This document shows, piece after piece, positions 21,852 through 34,690 of a DNA stretch of 64,000 nt. Positions within the stretch are counted from its first letter, which is position 1; each line of letters starts with the position of its first letter. The notes below the pieces were generated by a model that worked only from the letters and a program-made list of their open reading frames with translations, was not told the origin of the DNA and searched no databases. Made by a program: the position numbers and the translations under genes. This DNA comes from Glandiceps talaboti. Taxonomy: Eukaryota; Hemichordata; Enteropneusta; Spengelidae. Location: assembly GCF_964340395.1 (NCBI RefSeq), contig NC_135555.1, positions 15,725,246-15,789,245 of the forward strand, in the 5' to 3' direction.

Positions 21852-24246
21852 CTATATGAATCTTAAGTGTATTCAATTATACCTGGTCCAGATTTTAAGC
21901 ACACAAATGGCATTTCAAAGTGGATCACTTAATTTTATAAAATATAAAATTGCACATAATTTTGTGCATTATGCTTCAACGGTACATTAAACTCATTGTT
22001 ATGTTAGGCAGTTGTGCCTGTGCCTTTTGCTTATACTTTATTAAAAGGAAAAGTCCAGTCAAACTTATTTTTGCCTTTACGTATTTGTATTGATAACTGC
22101 TATTGATTTTAATACATACATGAAATGAATTTAGACCATAACATAGAGCCTTTATAAATTACTTGTATTAAACTTGAATGTCATGTTTAGAGCACTACTT
22201 CAAATGACATGTGTTCATTTTGAGGACTTCCTGCAATGGTTTTTGGGGAAAAGCCTTTGCGATGACATGACAGATATGTGCAGTCAAACTTATTGCTGCC
22301 TTTAGTGCACCTGTAATGATTACTGCTATCAACTTACATTTGACTTTAGGTACATGATAGCACATTAAACTTTGAAATCATGTTATGGAAAAGCTCTACT
22401 TCACTTGACAAGTGTTCATTTTTAAGGATTTCCTGCAAGGGTTTATTGGAAAACCTGTAGTGATGACATCACTACTACCCTATTCTCTTTTCTTGAGAAA
22501 TACCAAGTCAGAAAGATGCAAGATACACATTTGAGTAAAGAAACCCTACTGCACTTTACATGTTCTTGTTCAGCTACCGGGGTGGGGGTGGATTTCCTGC
22601 AAGGGTTTGTGGGAAACCCCTTGTGATGACATCAAGAATACCTTTCACTCTTTGTCTTGACAAATACCAGGTCAAAAAGATACAAGCTTTAGCAAAGAAG
22701 CCCTACAGCATACTGCACTTGACATGTGTTTGGCCATTGGGAGGATTTCCCGCAAAGGTTTATGGGGTAAACCCCTTGTGATGATGTCATGAATACCCTG
22801 AACGTTTTGTCATGACAAATATAAAGAGTTGTAAGGTTCAAGTTTGAACATAATTTGAATTGATTTGAATATGTATATATTTTTGACATTTTACAACTTT
22901 AGTGCTTGATATATCTTTGTAAAACATTGGTAAGATTTCATTATTTCTCTTTATCTGACTCAATCTGACTCAAAGTCTGTACATATTTTAAACACTGGCT
23001 TAAATATTAAAAACATAACTTTGTCTTTTTAATAATATTGTCAAATACTGTTTTTAATGGATTTCATTATCACTAAAAAGACAAATTAACTGCAATGCCT
23101 GGGCCTAATTTTCACATTCTATGACTTGATGCTATGTATGAATAAACAGTAATTTTAAAATGAAAATAAATTCCGAGTTGAAATTTCAGTATTTCACTGT
23201 ATACTTCTAGCCATCAAGTATTAGAGTTCATATTTTGACAAATGTAATAGTTCAGATTTTTTTTTCTTACACATTTCCGAAGATCAAACATATAATTACA
23301 TTATAATTATAATTAATTAACTATCCATTCTATGAAGACATTTGTATAAAGTCGATAGATATTTGAGACCCTGAAATTGTGGGGAGTGATAAAAATTGAA
23401 AATGAAATTTCAATATTTCACTGTATGCAGTTGCTCTACTTTTTATTTAGTACTTTAGAGCAAGTGTTTATGTGGGCCCAGGCAGATGTCATTTGCTTGT
23501 TCATGAATTCAGTTAATTTTCTACACTGAAGTAGGGAGGGTTATTTTTGTGTTTCCCCACAGATCTGCAGACTGCATGGGCCAGACAAACACACACAAAA
23601 AAAGACCGACGCAGGGGTATTTAAGTGATGCGAGCACTGACTTCTTTTTTGGGGGCCTAAGTTACTCATTGACAAATTTTACTGTCATCCGTTTGTACAC
23701 AGTGGATTTTATATTTTAGAAGTATATGTATATTTTGTATACTGTGACAAAAAAAAGGTGAAATTGTTGTATTTTAATCTGTATACATGTATATATAATG
23801 TATTACGTAATTATCAAGAAGAGAAAATAAAAATCCTTCTTAAATTTGTATTTTCTCTGGGTTTTTATTTTTACTGGAAGAGAGAAATTGCTTAAGAATT
23901 TCAAAAGAAAATAAATTAGGTCCTAATCTAAATATGGTGAATATTTATTGAGTGGTTGCCAAATTGAACCTGCAGTGACTGGCATGTACTCAATGTTGAT
24001 TCATTGTAATTTTGACTCCATAGTGGATAGGAGGAAGTTTAATGTGTTATCCAATAAAGACCTATTTAAAAAAAATTAGACATAAAATTAGACAGTTCTA
24101 TGACTGAATTCCACAAGTGCAAGTGTGCCATACTTACGGTGCAAATACTCCCCCCCCCCCCCATTACCCACACTGGCACTCACTGGTTCTGTTACAATCA
24201 CTTTGTTTATCTAACTATTTATAGCCATTTTTAACTTAAGACATAC
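21852..24246. other. Region between the TLR cluster and the first FANCA exons
   Basis: Homology with the other TLR copies stops almost at the stop codon of copy 3 (GTCTAGCTA, then unrelated sequence). No gene is recognised. The stretch contains a degenerate repeat array (22195-22800) and a polyC run (about 24150-24163). If FANCA continues, this is intron. Confidence 0.55.
22195..22810. repeat. Degenerate tandem repeat of about 150-200 bp units
   Basis: Four units share GGATTTCCTGCAAGGGTTT.TGGG, then AAACCCCTTGTGATGACATCA and a GACAAATACCAGGTCA-like block. The TTCCTGCAA or TTCCCGCAA motifs lie near 22228, 22428, 22593 and 22746. Spacing shrinks along the array. Function unknown. Confidence 0.65.
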
Positions 24247-27200
24247 CTTTTGTAGACCCTTGCTCATTTCCCCATCATCTTCACCTGGTTGTCGTTTATC
24301 ATAGAATCCATAGTTTACCAAAACTGAAAGAAGATCTAAAATAGAAAATATAGTTAGGTTTGTTATCATCACTTCTTCACTTATCTTCAATTATTTTCTG
24401 TTTTTAGTTGATTTTAAATTTACTACCCATATAAAGAATTTTTTTTTTTACAATTTGATTGATAGTACTCAGAGGTTGATTGATGGATAATGGGAGTCTG
24501 AAATATAGCATAATGCTAGTCAAGTCTGACCCCTCTGTGTACTTGTTGTGCTAAAGTTTGTGCCTGTGGTTATAAGTGTGTAATTTATGAGCCCAACAGT
24601 GTATATAAACACTATGATCATCATTTTATTACTAATATCTTTTAATTTTTAACTCTAGAAAAAAAAAAGTTCTATATTGGACATATGAGAGTTGTCATAA
24701 TTTCTTTCCAAGGTTATTTTGATTGTCACAATTACAACTAACAAGCGACCTATCGGTCAGAATAGCTCCGCTGGTTTTTTTTTTAATTTAATTTTTTATT
24801 TTGGTGACATGTAGAAGTGGTTCAGGTCTTCACTATGCAGTTTTGTTTTAGCGATGCAATAAAGTGGTTAGTGGTTTCATATGATGTCTTACTATAAAAC
24901 ACATTTTACACAGAAGTTGGTAATGTATTGTACTTTTATACCATAGTCACCATTTTATAACAGAAATCTACTGTTATGAAAAATTGCACAAAATCTCAGG
25001 GAAAAAATGACTGGGAAATACACACACAAGAAAAAGAAAAAAAGAGGATTTTGAGGTTGGCTATAAATAATTCCAGTGTCTTACAGCTGTAACCCTGGAA
25101 AATTTTAATGATGAATGAAATAAACTAGGGATCTAAAATAATTTTGAGGCAATTTGAATTTCAATTTTCTAACAAATTTACAAAGTCAACAACATTCAAC
25201 TTGTACTAGTTGTGGTAGATATATATAGGGAAGAAATGTATTAATCGCCATCTTAGTTTCCGTACGGTACGGCGACAATCTCAAGTTAAGTACCCGGAAG
25301 AGAGTCATTTTCAGCCATACGTTACAGTGGTAACACTCGTTCATGTTCGGTTACCTTTCACAAAGAAAACACAACGAAATGGTTGAAATGATCTTTTTTT
25401 TTATTTCTTTTCATCACAACAACAAAATCTGCGTGATTGATCAAAAGTGTTGTAAACTAAACCAGAAAGAATTATCGGACTGGCTAAACTTCCCGATGAA
25501 CTGGAGTAAGGTCCTACTACTTCCAAGTAAGCCTCGATAGTACTATAGTACGTGAGAAAATCGTCTCAAACTAGCGATACAACTTTCAAAATATAACTTG
25601 ACATGTCTTCATTTGTTAGAGTTATACAATTCAAGACGGGTTTTCACTCGAAAACAACAATTCTGTGAATAATGACACTCTGAACGCAGCGATTTCTCGG
25701 ACGATGTTACCACTGTAACGTATAGCTGACAACGACTTGCTTCCGGGTTAGTCCCTCGTGCATACGATTGTCGGCGATTAATACATACATCGTCTGATAT
25801 TTTAATTCACAGTGTTTCTTGTGACCGGCGCCTGTCAGCAGACTTTGCCATTTTTTTCATCATTCCATTGTATTTAAACCTTGTACTTGACATTTCGCAA
25901 TATTTATAATTCTCAACAAAATACCTCAACATGCCTCACTTCGCTCGTACTCAAAGCAGCCCCGCGCGGTATGATCACTGACACTGATGACATGATGAGA
26001 GAGAACCTTTTCGGATTTACATGTAAAACGGGGAAAGATACGCAAAACATAATGCAAAGTCTGAAGCCAAATTAAAGTTGTAATTATTTTAATTATTTTT
26101 ACTTGCCAAATATTTGCATTTTGGAAAGGCAAGACACGTTCATGTCGTTTAACTTTACATGTGAACTGTCGGCCATAACTTCAACCGCATGTCTGGCATG
26201 CCCTTCCTTACGCAAGTTGTCTGAATTCTGGTTCACTGTCATTCCAAATTGCACGACAATATAGAATTAACCACAAGTTACATGTTATCTGAAAACATCA
26301 CACTTTTATAGTGGGTCTGAAGTGTGATTTTAGTGAGTACCAAGAACGTCCTGTGTTGATACTCAAGATGCTTGCTGTGGAAAATCGCTCGGTCAAATGA
26401 GGTCACCTTCAGCTTCTGGTCGAATCAGGATAGAGTATGCAAATGAGGATGTTGCGGACTGATTTGAAGTGTACAACCCTGTTTCGAACAAACGCTTGTC
26501 ATTTGGGCGCCCAATGCGTAGAATTATGACTATAGCACATATTACATTGCTTGTTTGACGTCAATAGTGTCTTTTGAAAAGTGGCAGTTTACTTAAAGTC
26601 TCGTCGACTGATTTCCAATATGGCGTCGGTCATTATGCTCATTAACATATTCATTTTTTTTTCAAATTACAAAAAAAAAATCATAAAAAATAAAAATGAG
26701 GATGTGCTGACTTGAAATTAACAAATCTGAGTAAGCTACCCCCTGCGCATCAACACGCCAGATATCAAAGCAATCTAATAAGAGGTTTTCAAGGAGTTGA
26801 TGAAAATGACATTTTATGAAAAAAAATCATAAAAAATTGAAAATGGCACAGATCAACTTGGCATGAACAAATCTGAATAGCCTCCCCCCAGGGAACATGC
26901 ACACCAAATATCGAAGAATTCCGACTGTCACTTCCGGAGTAGATAGTAAAAATATAAAAGTTTGACGGACACCTATGATTCACTCTACTCTCTATACCTC
27001 AATACCCACCTATACCTAAAGCTACGCTTTCAGCTTTCGCTGACAGCGGAGCTAAAAATGCAGTGTAATAATATAATATAAATTGTACAAAGTCAATATC
27101 AGCGATAATGCATCTCTGATAATAATAAAACATCAACAAAGTAAATGATCAAAGTTCTCCCCAGGAGTACTTATATCCAATTAATATTCATAAGCATGAA

Positions 27201-30200
27201 TATGGATTTTGTTAATTAATATGAAAGGATATCGATTGCAGGTAGCTATCATGCGTAATTCAAACAATAAAAGTGATAGAATACATATTAAGATTAGATT
27301 CAGTGAATACTGTTTGGTGCTGACCCAAATACCAAGCAGTGTGGGGAGGATTTTGTAATACTAGTATGAGCATAGTTTCATAACAGGCCTTCATGATCAA
27401 TTACACATCATCCTGTATCATACTTACCTCCTAGAATGTCTTTGACAACACTTATATTCTCCTTACAGTCAAGCTCACAAACACTGGCCAAGTTTTCTGT
27501 AAACTTTGCTATAACATTTGGCTTCTTTAAGTTGACAGTGATAAAACTCTCTAATGGCATGATGGAGGCTGAATGTAGTCGCCATAGCAACTCAAGAGGT
27601 AGATTTGAACACTGCGAAGAAAGTATCATCAATTGTTAAAGGGATACAAGCTGATATTATTATAAGTTTTTGGGTGTCTCTATAATTTTTGCTGCATATG
27701 TAAAACATACTCACCATATATCTTCTTACTTTACTCAACTATCATTTACGATTGACTGAACTCAATCCTGTTATAAACAATCCCATGGTGCACATTTTTA
27801 TAAGTACAAACAATTTCAATGAAATCTGTACTATATAATCACTTGTTCTAGTAATGCCAGAAGTCGATTGTAATGTCCTAGAAGACATATGTCGACATTG
27901 ATATTATACTAGAATAGTTAAATCAAAGGTTTTATGTATCATAGAAGACTCAGCCTGTACCACCTCAATGTCTTCAGTTCATTCTGGAATAATTTTTCCT
28001 TTGCACTAGAATCAGTTTCAATAATCTTCTCTTTTCTTTCCGTATATTCTTATTTATTGTTTGGGTTACACTTATTATGCACTGCAGTTCTTTGAATAAT
28101 TCAAACCGAAAAGAGATTAGCAGAAAACACTGATAACTTAAACTGTATGTACATGTTCACATGATTATATACAATAAACTTCCCACCTGTTTGTTTAGTT
28201 GATCGATGAAACGACTTCTGTGAAAAGATTGTTTCGACGATAACTGTCGTATTACTGATACTAGTATGCTGCTACAATTCTGAAAGAGGTTTCCAAAGAA
28301 TACAATCATGTGTACACATTAAAAAAGCTTATAACATGCTATAAACAGACAAACATGTAGGGTTTGGACAACTGCATTGTACCGTACATCTATAAGATAG
28401 TCTTGTTGTAAGACCTCAGATCTCTGAACTCAGAAGCTATTAAAGGTTGCTGAATATAAGCCGAGGATGACAATACCTCTGGAGTGAAGGACTCAACTGT
28501 TCCTTTTGCACTATGCTATACTATTACATGTATTGCATCATGATTTATGTCAGGCAAGGGATCTGTGTTGAATCTATGATGGATCTATGAAGGATCTTGA
28601 CTATGTATTTAAAGAGACTTTAATACAAACAACTAACATTAAAAAGCATTTATTCGGCAATTACATATTGAGTTACTCTCTGTTATTCCTTACATTCAAA
28701 AATCATACCGTACCACATCAAAAATTGCCTCTCAATAGCACACTTCAGTTTATGGAAGTAGATGACACAACAGTGCATGACTGTATATTCTGTAAGGTAT
28801 GCAGTGACATGCATCAAGCAGCCCCTTTCAAATACGAGGAAGACCAACGAGGGCTGAGCGACATTTTACAGTCTACCACAACTGTTACCCACTGGATTAA
28901 TCATGACGCTGGTATTTATCAGAGAAACATCCTCCAAGTTTCTTAATCTCAACAACTAAGTGCTGCCTCATTCTTCTAACTGAAAAACTTACCTGTTGCT
29001 CAGGAGATAACAAAATATCCTTTCCATCTTCTCTTGTGTCAGTGCATAATAACTCACAAAATTTGGAAGCGCATGTGTTTGCTGCTCCGATGTGTAATGG
29101 CACTCCTGTGTTCTTACTCTGCGACTTCAAAGCTGATATACAACCTAACAAATATGAAGAGTATGTGTGTTTTGACAGCTGTAACTGGAAACATAGTAGG
29201 TGTCCAAGCTATAGTATACTGACCTTCCAGAACACTTTCCTAACATAAGCAATGTTGGATTAGACATAGGTACATGTAGTAGTAGTCAAGAGTGGTTGGC
29301 TCCATTCGGTTGGAACAACAAATTACAACTCATGAAAAAACACCGATGCATTTGCTTGTGGTAAGCAGGAATGAGAGAAGGTTCAGACAAAGACATATAA
29401 ATTGTATTTAGTGCTAGTAACTTATCTTAGCTAGTATAAACACCACAGGAACCTGGATCTCATGATTGTTCATTACTGATAAAATGTTACATATTACAAC
29501 AATTGAGTTTGACTGTTCGTGTTACATTATGACTTCCACAGATATAAGCAAGTTTGTAAAATATCTGTTAACCTACAGCACCGGCAGTGCTGTTGTTTTT
29601 GTATTAGTTGTACGGTTGTGTTTACCTAATTTTGTCTTTGTTTGAAGTCTTTCCTTGGCTCACTTCATTCAAGCAAATGCACTGTTATTTTTTTAGGGTT
29701 GTATATAAATGGACAATATTCTGTGTCCTAAAGAATTCAGTAAGATACACAAATAAGACTTTACCTGCTACACTCAACTCAGTTTCCTTATTGTTGTTTG
29801 CTTTATCATATACACCATCATCATCAGATATCACTGCTTGATGTCTGTTCCCAAAACTTGCCTGAAAACAAATCCATACAACCATACATGGTAATAGTGA
29901 CTCATGATAATTTACTGAACTATACTAACATTGTATTCATAGATTAGTTTTGGATTAAAATCTTGGTGTCTGGTGTAAAATATGTTTGTTTGGCGGAGCT
30001 TTAGAAAAAGTTGACCCAGATTAAGATAACACTAATGCAACAATCTGGGGTTGAAATATAGCCCTTTAAACACCTTTAGGAGAATTGGAAATTTTGTGAG
30101 TTGGAAGAAAATAAATAACATTACCACATTCCTTTGTGGCTTCAATATTTGATTCTTGCTTTACTTTGAAAAGCATGTATTCAATGTACCAAATGTGGGT

Positions 30201-31990
30201 CTCCATAATACTTGAAGGAAAGGATGCATTGTGATATGTTTAATACAAACTTGGATATCAAATGCATTGGTTTCATTCACTTTCACTTAATATCAGTATA
30301 GAGCTGGCATGGGTCCGAACAGAGGCAAAAGTGACGTATGGGCCTTGATAGGTAAGTGCTGTAAACTTGATGTGAACTGTTCTACTCGGTAACTGTTATT
30401 TTTTGGTAATTGCAAAACAATACAAGTAGTCAACAACACATTCCTAAGCAAGGCCAACACATCAAGTTCTGATCAGTGCCAACACTGATAGGTGAAAGTG
30501 AATAAGAATAAAAATAAAAATTAATGCATTTTATTGCATTTAACATCAAAGTTTCCTTACCCTTTAATGGCAATTAAGGCCCATATGTCACTAAACTGCT
30601 CAATATATTGCGTAATGATGACATCACTATCACATGACTTGCCTCTAGCGATGTCAACAAATATGGCGGGCGGTTTGAAAAGAAGTAAATCGGCCGAATG
30701 TTTTACAGCTCCTGTATGTCACTTTGGAGTAATATTGACGACCAATAGACAGGTAAATCTTCTAATTAGATGGATTGGACCATTTACAGTTTAGTTTTAA
30801 CATACTTTTAAATGAAAGAAAATACCCAAAAAAATAGTCCCCATTGCAGCTAATATACCTTTAATAGAACATCTGAGATTTTATTAAACATAGCAAATCC
30901 ACAAGTTATCCTTTCCATTACGCACTGAATGGTTAGAATACTGCAATATCCACAACGCAAGATAAAGTACCTTTACAGCAATATGTTGCCTTCTTACCTC
31001 TTTGATGAGTCTATTGATATCTTGGTGATGGTCAACAAGTTGAAAGACTGCTTCCTGTAAAAGACCTTTACTACTTTCTGATAAATGATCAGCATGACGT
31101 CTTGATGCTGTAATAGTACAAATAACTAATATCATAACACAAACTGTCAACTAAGCAATAATATAAATGATAGTGCCATGACAACAAGAAAATAAAATTA
31201 AGTTGAACTAATCTACCAATTTTTTTTATTTTTTTTTTAATTTCATTTTATATGACAGGTTAATCACTCTGCTGTTATTTTCTAGGGAAAACATGAAACA
31301 AATTTGTGTAATGATATTAAAACATGGAATTCAGGCATGCATGACTTGAAAGCATAAATCATGTGTGTACACTATTATTACATTGCTTTAGTTGTTATAA
31401 CAGTGATATGGTTGACATTGTTTTCATCCCAGGCTTTGCCCTGTATCTTTTAGTTGTCAATCAATCAATCGATCTGTCTGGTCTCTGCTCTGAGAACTTT
31501 CTTACAAAAAGAAAATCTGATGGTTGTTACGTTTAAACCCATCTACTGATCTAACATAGCCACGCTTTGAATTCGATATTGGGCAGACAACCATCCACTC
31601 CTTGTCAGCAAAAAAACTGCTGCAGCATCATGGTGCCATAAGTACAACCATGGAAATATAAGTGGGTTATACTTCTATAGTACAACACACTGCTACAAAT
31701 GTGGTGGCATGCCAGTGGTGAGGATTGTCTCATGTCTTGCGTCTCGTTTTTCATTTTTGACAGCATTTTAACATTTTTTTATAAAATTTTTTGAACATTT
31801 TACAGAAATGAAAATTAACAATAAGAGAGGGTCATATTTTATGCCCCCCCCCCCCCCGTACGTAACTTATGACTGAAGGTTCCCTTACAAAATACAAGTC
31901 GCAAAAATCCTCACCCAGAAGATCTTTAAATGTCCGTTTATTTCTGCTACTGGCAATTCCTAGCTTGTCTGAGGTAACCCTCTTTGCCAT
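24247..31990 (-). CDS. FANCA: Fanconi anaemia group A protein homologue, first seven exons (partial)
   Basis: FANCA is a large scaffold of the nuclear Fanconi anaemia core complex that ubiquitinates FANCD2-FANCI at DNA interstrand crosslinks. Seven minus-strand exons with GT/AG borders join in frame: 31990-31915, 31107-30998, 29861-29765, 29144-28993, 28279-28187, 27611-27428, 24335-24247. They give 267 residues. These align from memory with human FANCA: RTFKDLLASRRH, EAVFQLVDHHQDINRLIKE, NTGVPLHIGAA, LLSPEQQ, PLELLWRLHSASI. Exon 2 is 110 nt, as I recall for human FANCA. The start at 31990 (MAKRV) fits best; an in-frame ATG at 32038 is possible. The last exon ends in a good donor (AAG/GTATGT), so the gene should continue, yet no further exon was recognised before the window start. 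Confidence 0.85.
25236..25786. mobile_element. 551 bp element with inverted repeats of about 100 bp
   Basis: The left arm begins ATGTATTAATCGCC and runs through CCCGGAAG to CATACGTTACAGTGGTAACA (25316-25336). The right arm is its inverse, from TGTTACCACTGTAACGTAT to GGCGATTAATACAT. The arms match imperfectly over about 100 bp. The middle is AT-rich with a 65-codon open frame (25343-25540) of unknown nature. No clear target duplication was found. It is probably a non-autonomous DNA transposon lodged in FANCA intron 6. Confidence 0.7.
26640..26945. repeat. Two tandem copies of a block of about 150 bp
   Basis: Each unit runs AAAAAAATCATAAAAAAT, then AACAAATCTGA.TA followed by GCC or CTACCCCC, then a CACACCAAATATC-like stretch. 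Units start near 26670 and 26819. The sequence further downstream contains a small hairpin (TCAGCTTTCGCTGA) and GCGGAGCT, seen reversed near 24765, so this is probably an interspersed repeat. Confidence 0.5.
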
Positions 31991-32163
31991 CTTTAATGTC
32001 TTCTTCCAACACTTTCTCACATTTTTTCCATATTTCAAGCGTCGCGCTCCAAACGCGATGATCGAATGGAGAGCCTCGGCAGTCGGCGCGGCAGGGAGGT
32101 GAAAGGTTGTAAACAGCGCCCCCTAGCGACAATACCTTCCCAGAAGGCCGTGGTGGTTTCAAG
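31991..32163. promoter_or_regulatory. Bidirectional promoter between FANCA and NDUFB9
   Basis: Only 173 bp (or 125 bp, if FANCA starts at 32038) separate the two divergent start codons. The interval is rich in CG dinucleotides (GTCGCGCTCCAAACGCGATG, TCGGCGCGGCAGG), unlike the AT-rich surroundings. The NDUFB9 start lies in CAAGATGTCGGC, close to the YY1 initiator motif common at such genes. No TATA box is seen. Confidence 0.7.
32115..32128. promoter_or_regulatory. CTCF-like site
   Basis: AGCGCCCCCTAGCG matches the core of the reverse-complemented CTCF consensus (AGCGCCCCCTGGTGG) at most positions. It lies in the shared promoter of FANCA and NDUFB9. The motif match was judged by eye; binding is inferred. 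Confidence 0.4.
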
Positions 32164-34649
32164 ATGTCGGCTGGCAATACTTTGACCCATGCTCAAAAAG
32201 TCTTGCGGTTGTACAAGAAATCGCTGAGACATTTAGAGTCATTTTGTCCTTCAAGGTAGGCACAGAGAAAGCTTGTTCCATAATCTTACGTGTTAATTTA
32301 TTTTGCATCCACTGTATCTCTGCAACTGTGTTTTCAAAACCACCGGCTTCATGAAAGATACTATGACTCCGATGACCCAAACATCACCGGGGACCTCTAT
32401 TATATTTTCCTATTATTGTTGTCACGTACACCATAGAATACCGCCGTAAAGTTTACGATACAGTTAGGGAAATCACAAGTGTAATACCACGCTCCATTAT
32501 TGATCATTTAGTGATGGAATATATGTTTTAATGATGCATCAATATTCATGTAATTGACACGGTGCACCAGACAGACTGCAGTGGTGATTACACATTGACA
32601 ACATGATGTCTGTTTTGAAGTTCAACTGTAGATTTTTGGGTCTGTTAGTGTTGTGATACCCGTGGCTTTTTGTAGTCATATATTCACACATCATGACGTC
32701 TTGACCATTGTACAACTCAAAATAATTCTACATTTATTAATTAAATTATAAATTTTTTATTGGTAGATCTATCTCAATACATGTACATCTATCTCTTGAA
32801 TCTACATTGCAGGATAGCCATAGTAATCTCAGAATCCGTATTACTATGGATGTACATCAGTACATCCATCGCATTTCTTCAAACTTTGGGAGAGGAAAAG
32901 ACAGCTAATAGGAGATATAGCAATACAGTTATGTTGTTGACATGGCAGTTCCAGACAGAATTGACTATCACAACCACACAGCTGTTGCATTTTTTTTCTA
33001 AATTTTTGGTCTGTACTGAAAATAATGTAGTGTGAACATGATAAACCAAAATATTGTTTAGAACCTTAAACCTATGTTCAGTGAGAAAAATGTTGCACCA
33101 TGACAATGTCTGGGATTAGAAAGTGTCATTTTGTCTTGTCCATACTACTCAACTGTCATTTGACATTCACTGTCAGTAGTGACAATACAAAATGTACCAA
33201 CATCTTCCAGGTCCATTGACACTTAGATCTATGGGTGCGAACAGTTTCTAATAGCATATAATTTCAACAGACTGTTATACAATGGAAGTGGCTGGTACTT
33301 ACATAGTTATACATATGCCATAGACATTGGCATTGGAGATCTTTCTCTCTCCAATGTCTGGGCTTCTGCACACTGGTGCAGCTCAAGAATACCTAGTATC
33401 TGATTTGCTCTTCTAGTGTGAGTCTAATGTCATTACTAATATTAGTGTATTAGTATGCAGTGCACTGAATTGATGCAGGTGGTAACCCTTCAAATTGTCA
33501 ACACATACTGCTGAAGTGTTAGTGCCAGCATGGATACATGGTGCCAGCCATGTGTTAGCACTTAGCAAGTCTCATGCTTTCTCATTCAGAAAAGTAACTT
33601 GAGCTATACTGTACATATAAGGTTAACAGTATACGATGTAATTATGTTATAAAAGCTGATAAAGTCCATAAAGTTAATATATATCTATAACTTTTATGTC
33701 ATTATATATTTTCAATTTCTGTTTCATGTTTCTGAGATGTATGCCAGATATATATATATATAACAGAGAAATCCAATACACAATTTGAATAACTTGAAAG
33801 TCTTAGGACACAGTGAGTAATTGCCAAATTATTACATGTATGTGTCTACAGGCATAGGTTTAGATACCAAGCCACACTTTTGAGGGCTCGTTTTGATGAA
33901 AAGAAAGATGAAAAAGATATGGTGAAAGCAGCCCGGATCTTAAAAGATGGCCAGGAAGAATTCTGGAGAAACCAACATCCACAGCCATATATATGTAAGT
34001 TATTGGAAATAGAAAATATCGTTTGTCTGCCATGGGGACCCGGGAGAGAGGGGGGATGAAATGTTATAGCCAGTAAAACCTGTAGATTTGTATAGCATTA
34101 ATCCTGTTTTTCCAAACTTATGTTTTTTGAGTGCAAACCAAAAGCCCCCTCCCCCACCCCAGGGGTAAATCTTGCTGGTAGAACTATTATGGAATCCTAT
34201 TTTGATTTTGTTGACTGTGAGACATACATTTTCATGAAGTTAATTGTAATTCATAGCAAATGCTGGTTCAATTGTAAGTGCTCAGCTCAAAGGTATATAA
34301 ACCAAGGATTACATAGATGGTGTATAAAGTTGCCTTATAGGAATTTAACTGCTGTGAAACTTACTTGGACTAAGTAGATTCACTCCTTGTTTCTGTTTCT
34401 GTTTCTGTAGTTATTGACTCACCTGGAGGTACAAGATTTGAAAGGGACTTGCCGCCTCCTGAATGGGTAAGTTTGATACTAACTGTAGACATGAGTAGAA
34501 CTACATGTACATACAGGTGATAAGTTGAATGTGTGTCTAGGTGTGAAAGGGTAACTCTTGATACTACATGTAACTTACTGGCATCTGAGCAGCACAGCTG
34601 ATTAGTTGAATATGTGTTCAGTGTGTGCGTGCATGTGCATGTGTGCCTT

Positions 34650-34690
<41 letters not shown>

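Larger units (their letters stand above)
24335..32038 (-). other. FANCA introns 1-6: contents
   Basis: The introns hold no separate gene I can support. Intron 6 (24336-27427) contains a 551 bp long-TIR element, a duplicated A-rich block (26640-26945) and a stretch with AGCGGAGCT motifs near 24765 and 27050. Introns 2-5 show only AT-rich unique sequence. A 119-codon plus-strand open frame in intron 4 (28587-28946) has no recognisable content. Confidence 0.5.

Noticed and set aside
25343-25540. 65-codon frame inside the long-TIR element as a transposase remnant
   Set aside because: No catalytic motif or zinc finger is visible and it is very short; noted only as content of the element.
28587-28946. 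A 119-codon plus-strand frame containing CIFCKVCSDMHQ
   Set aside because: The cysteine pairs hinted at a zinc finger, but the spacing fits no family I know, and it lies in a FANCA intron on the opposite strand; chance is likely.
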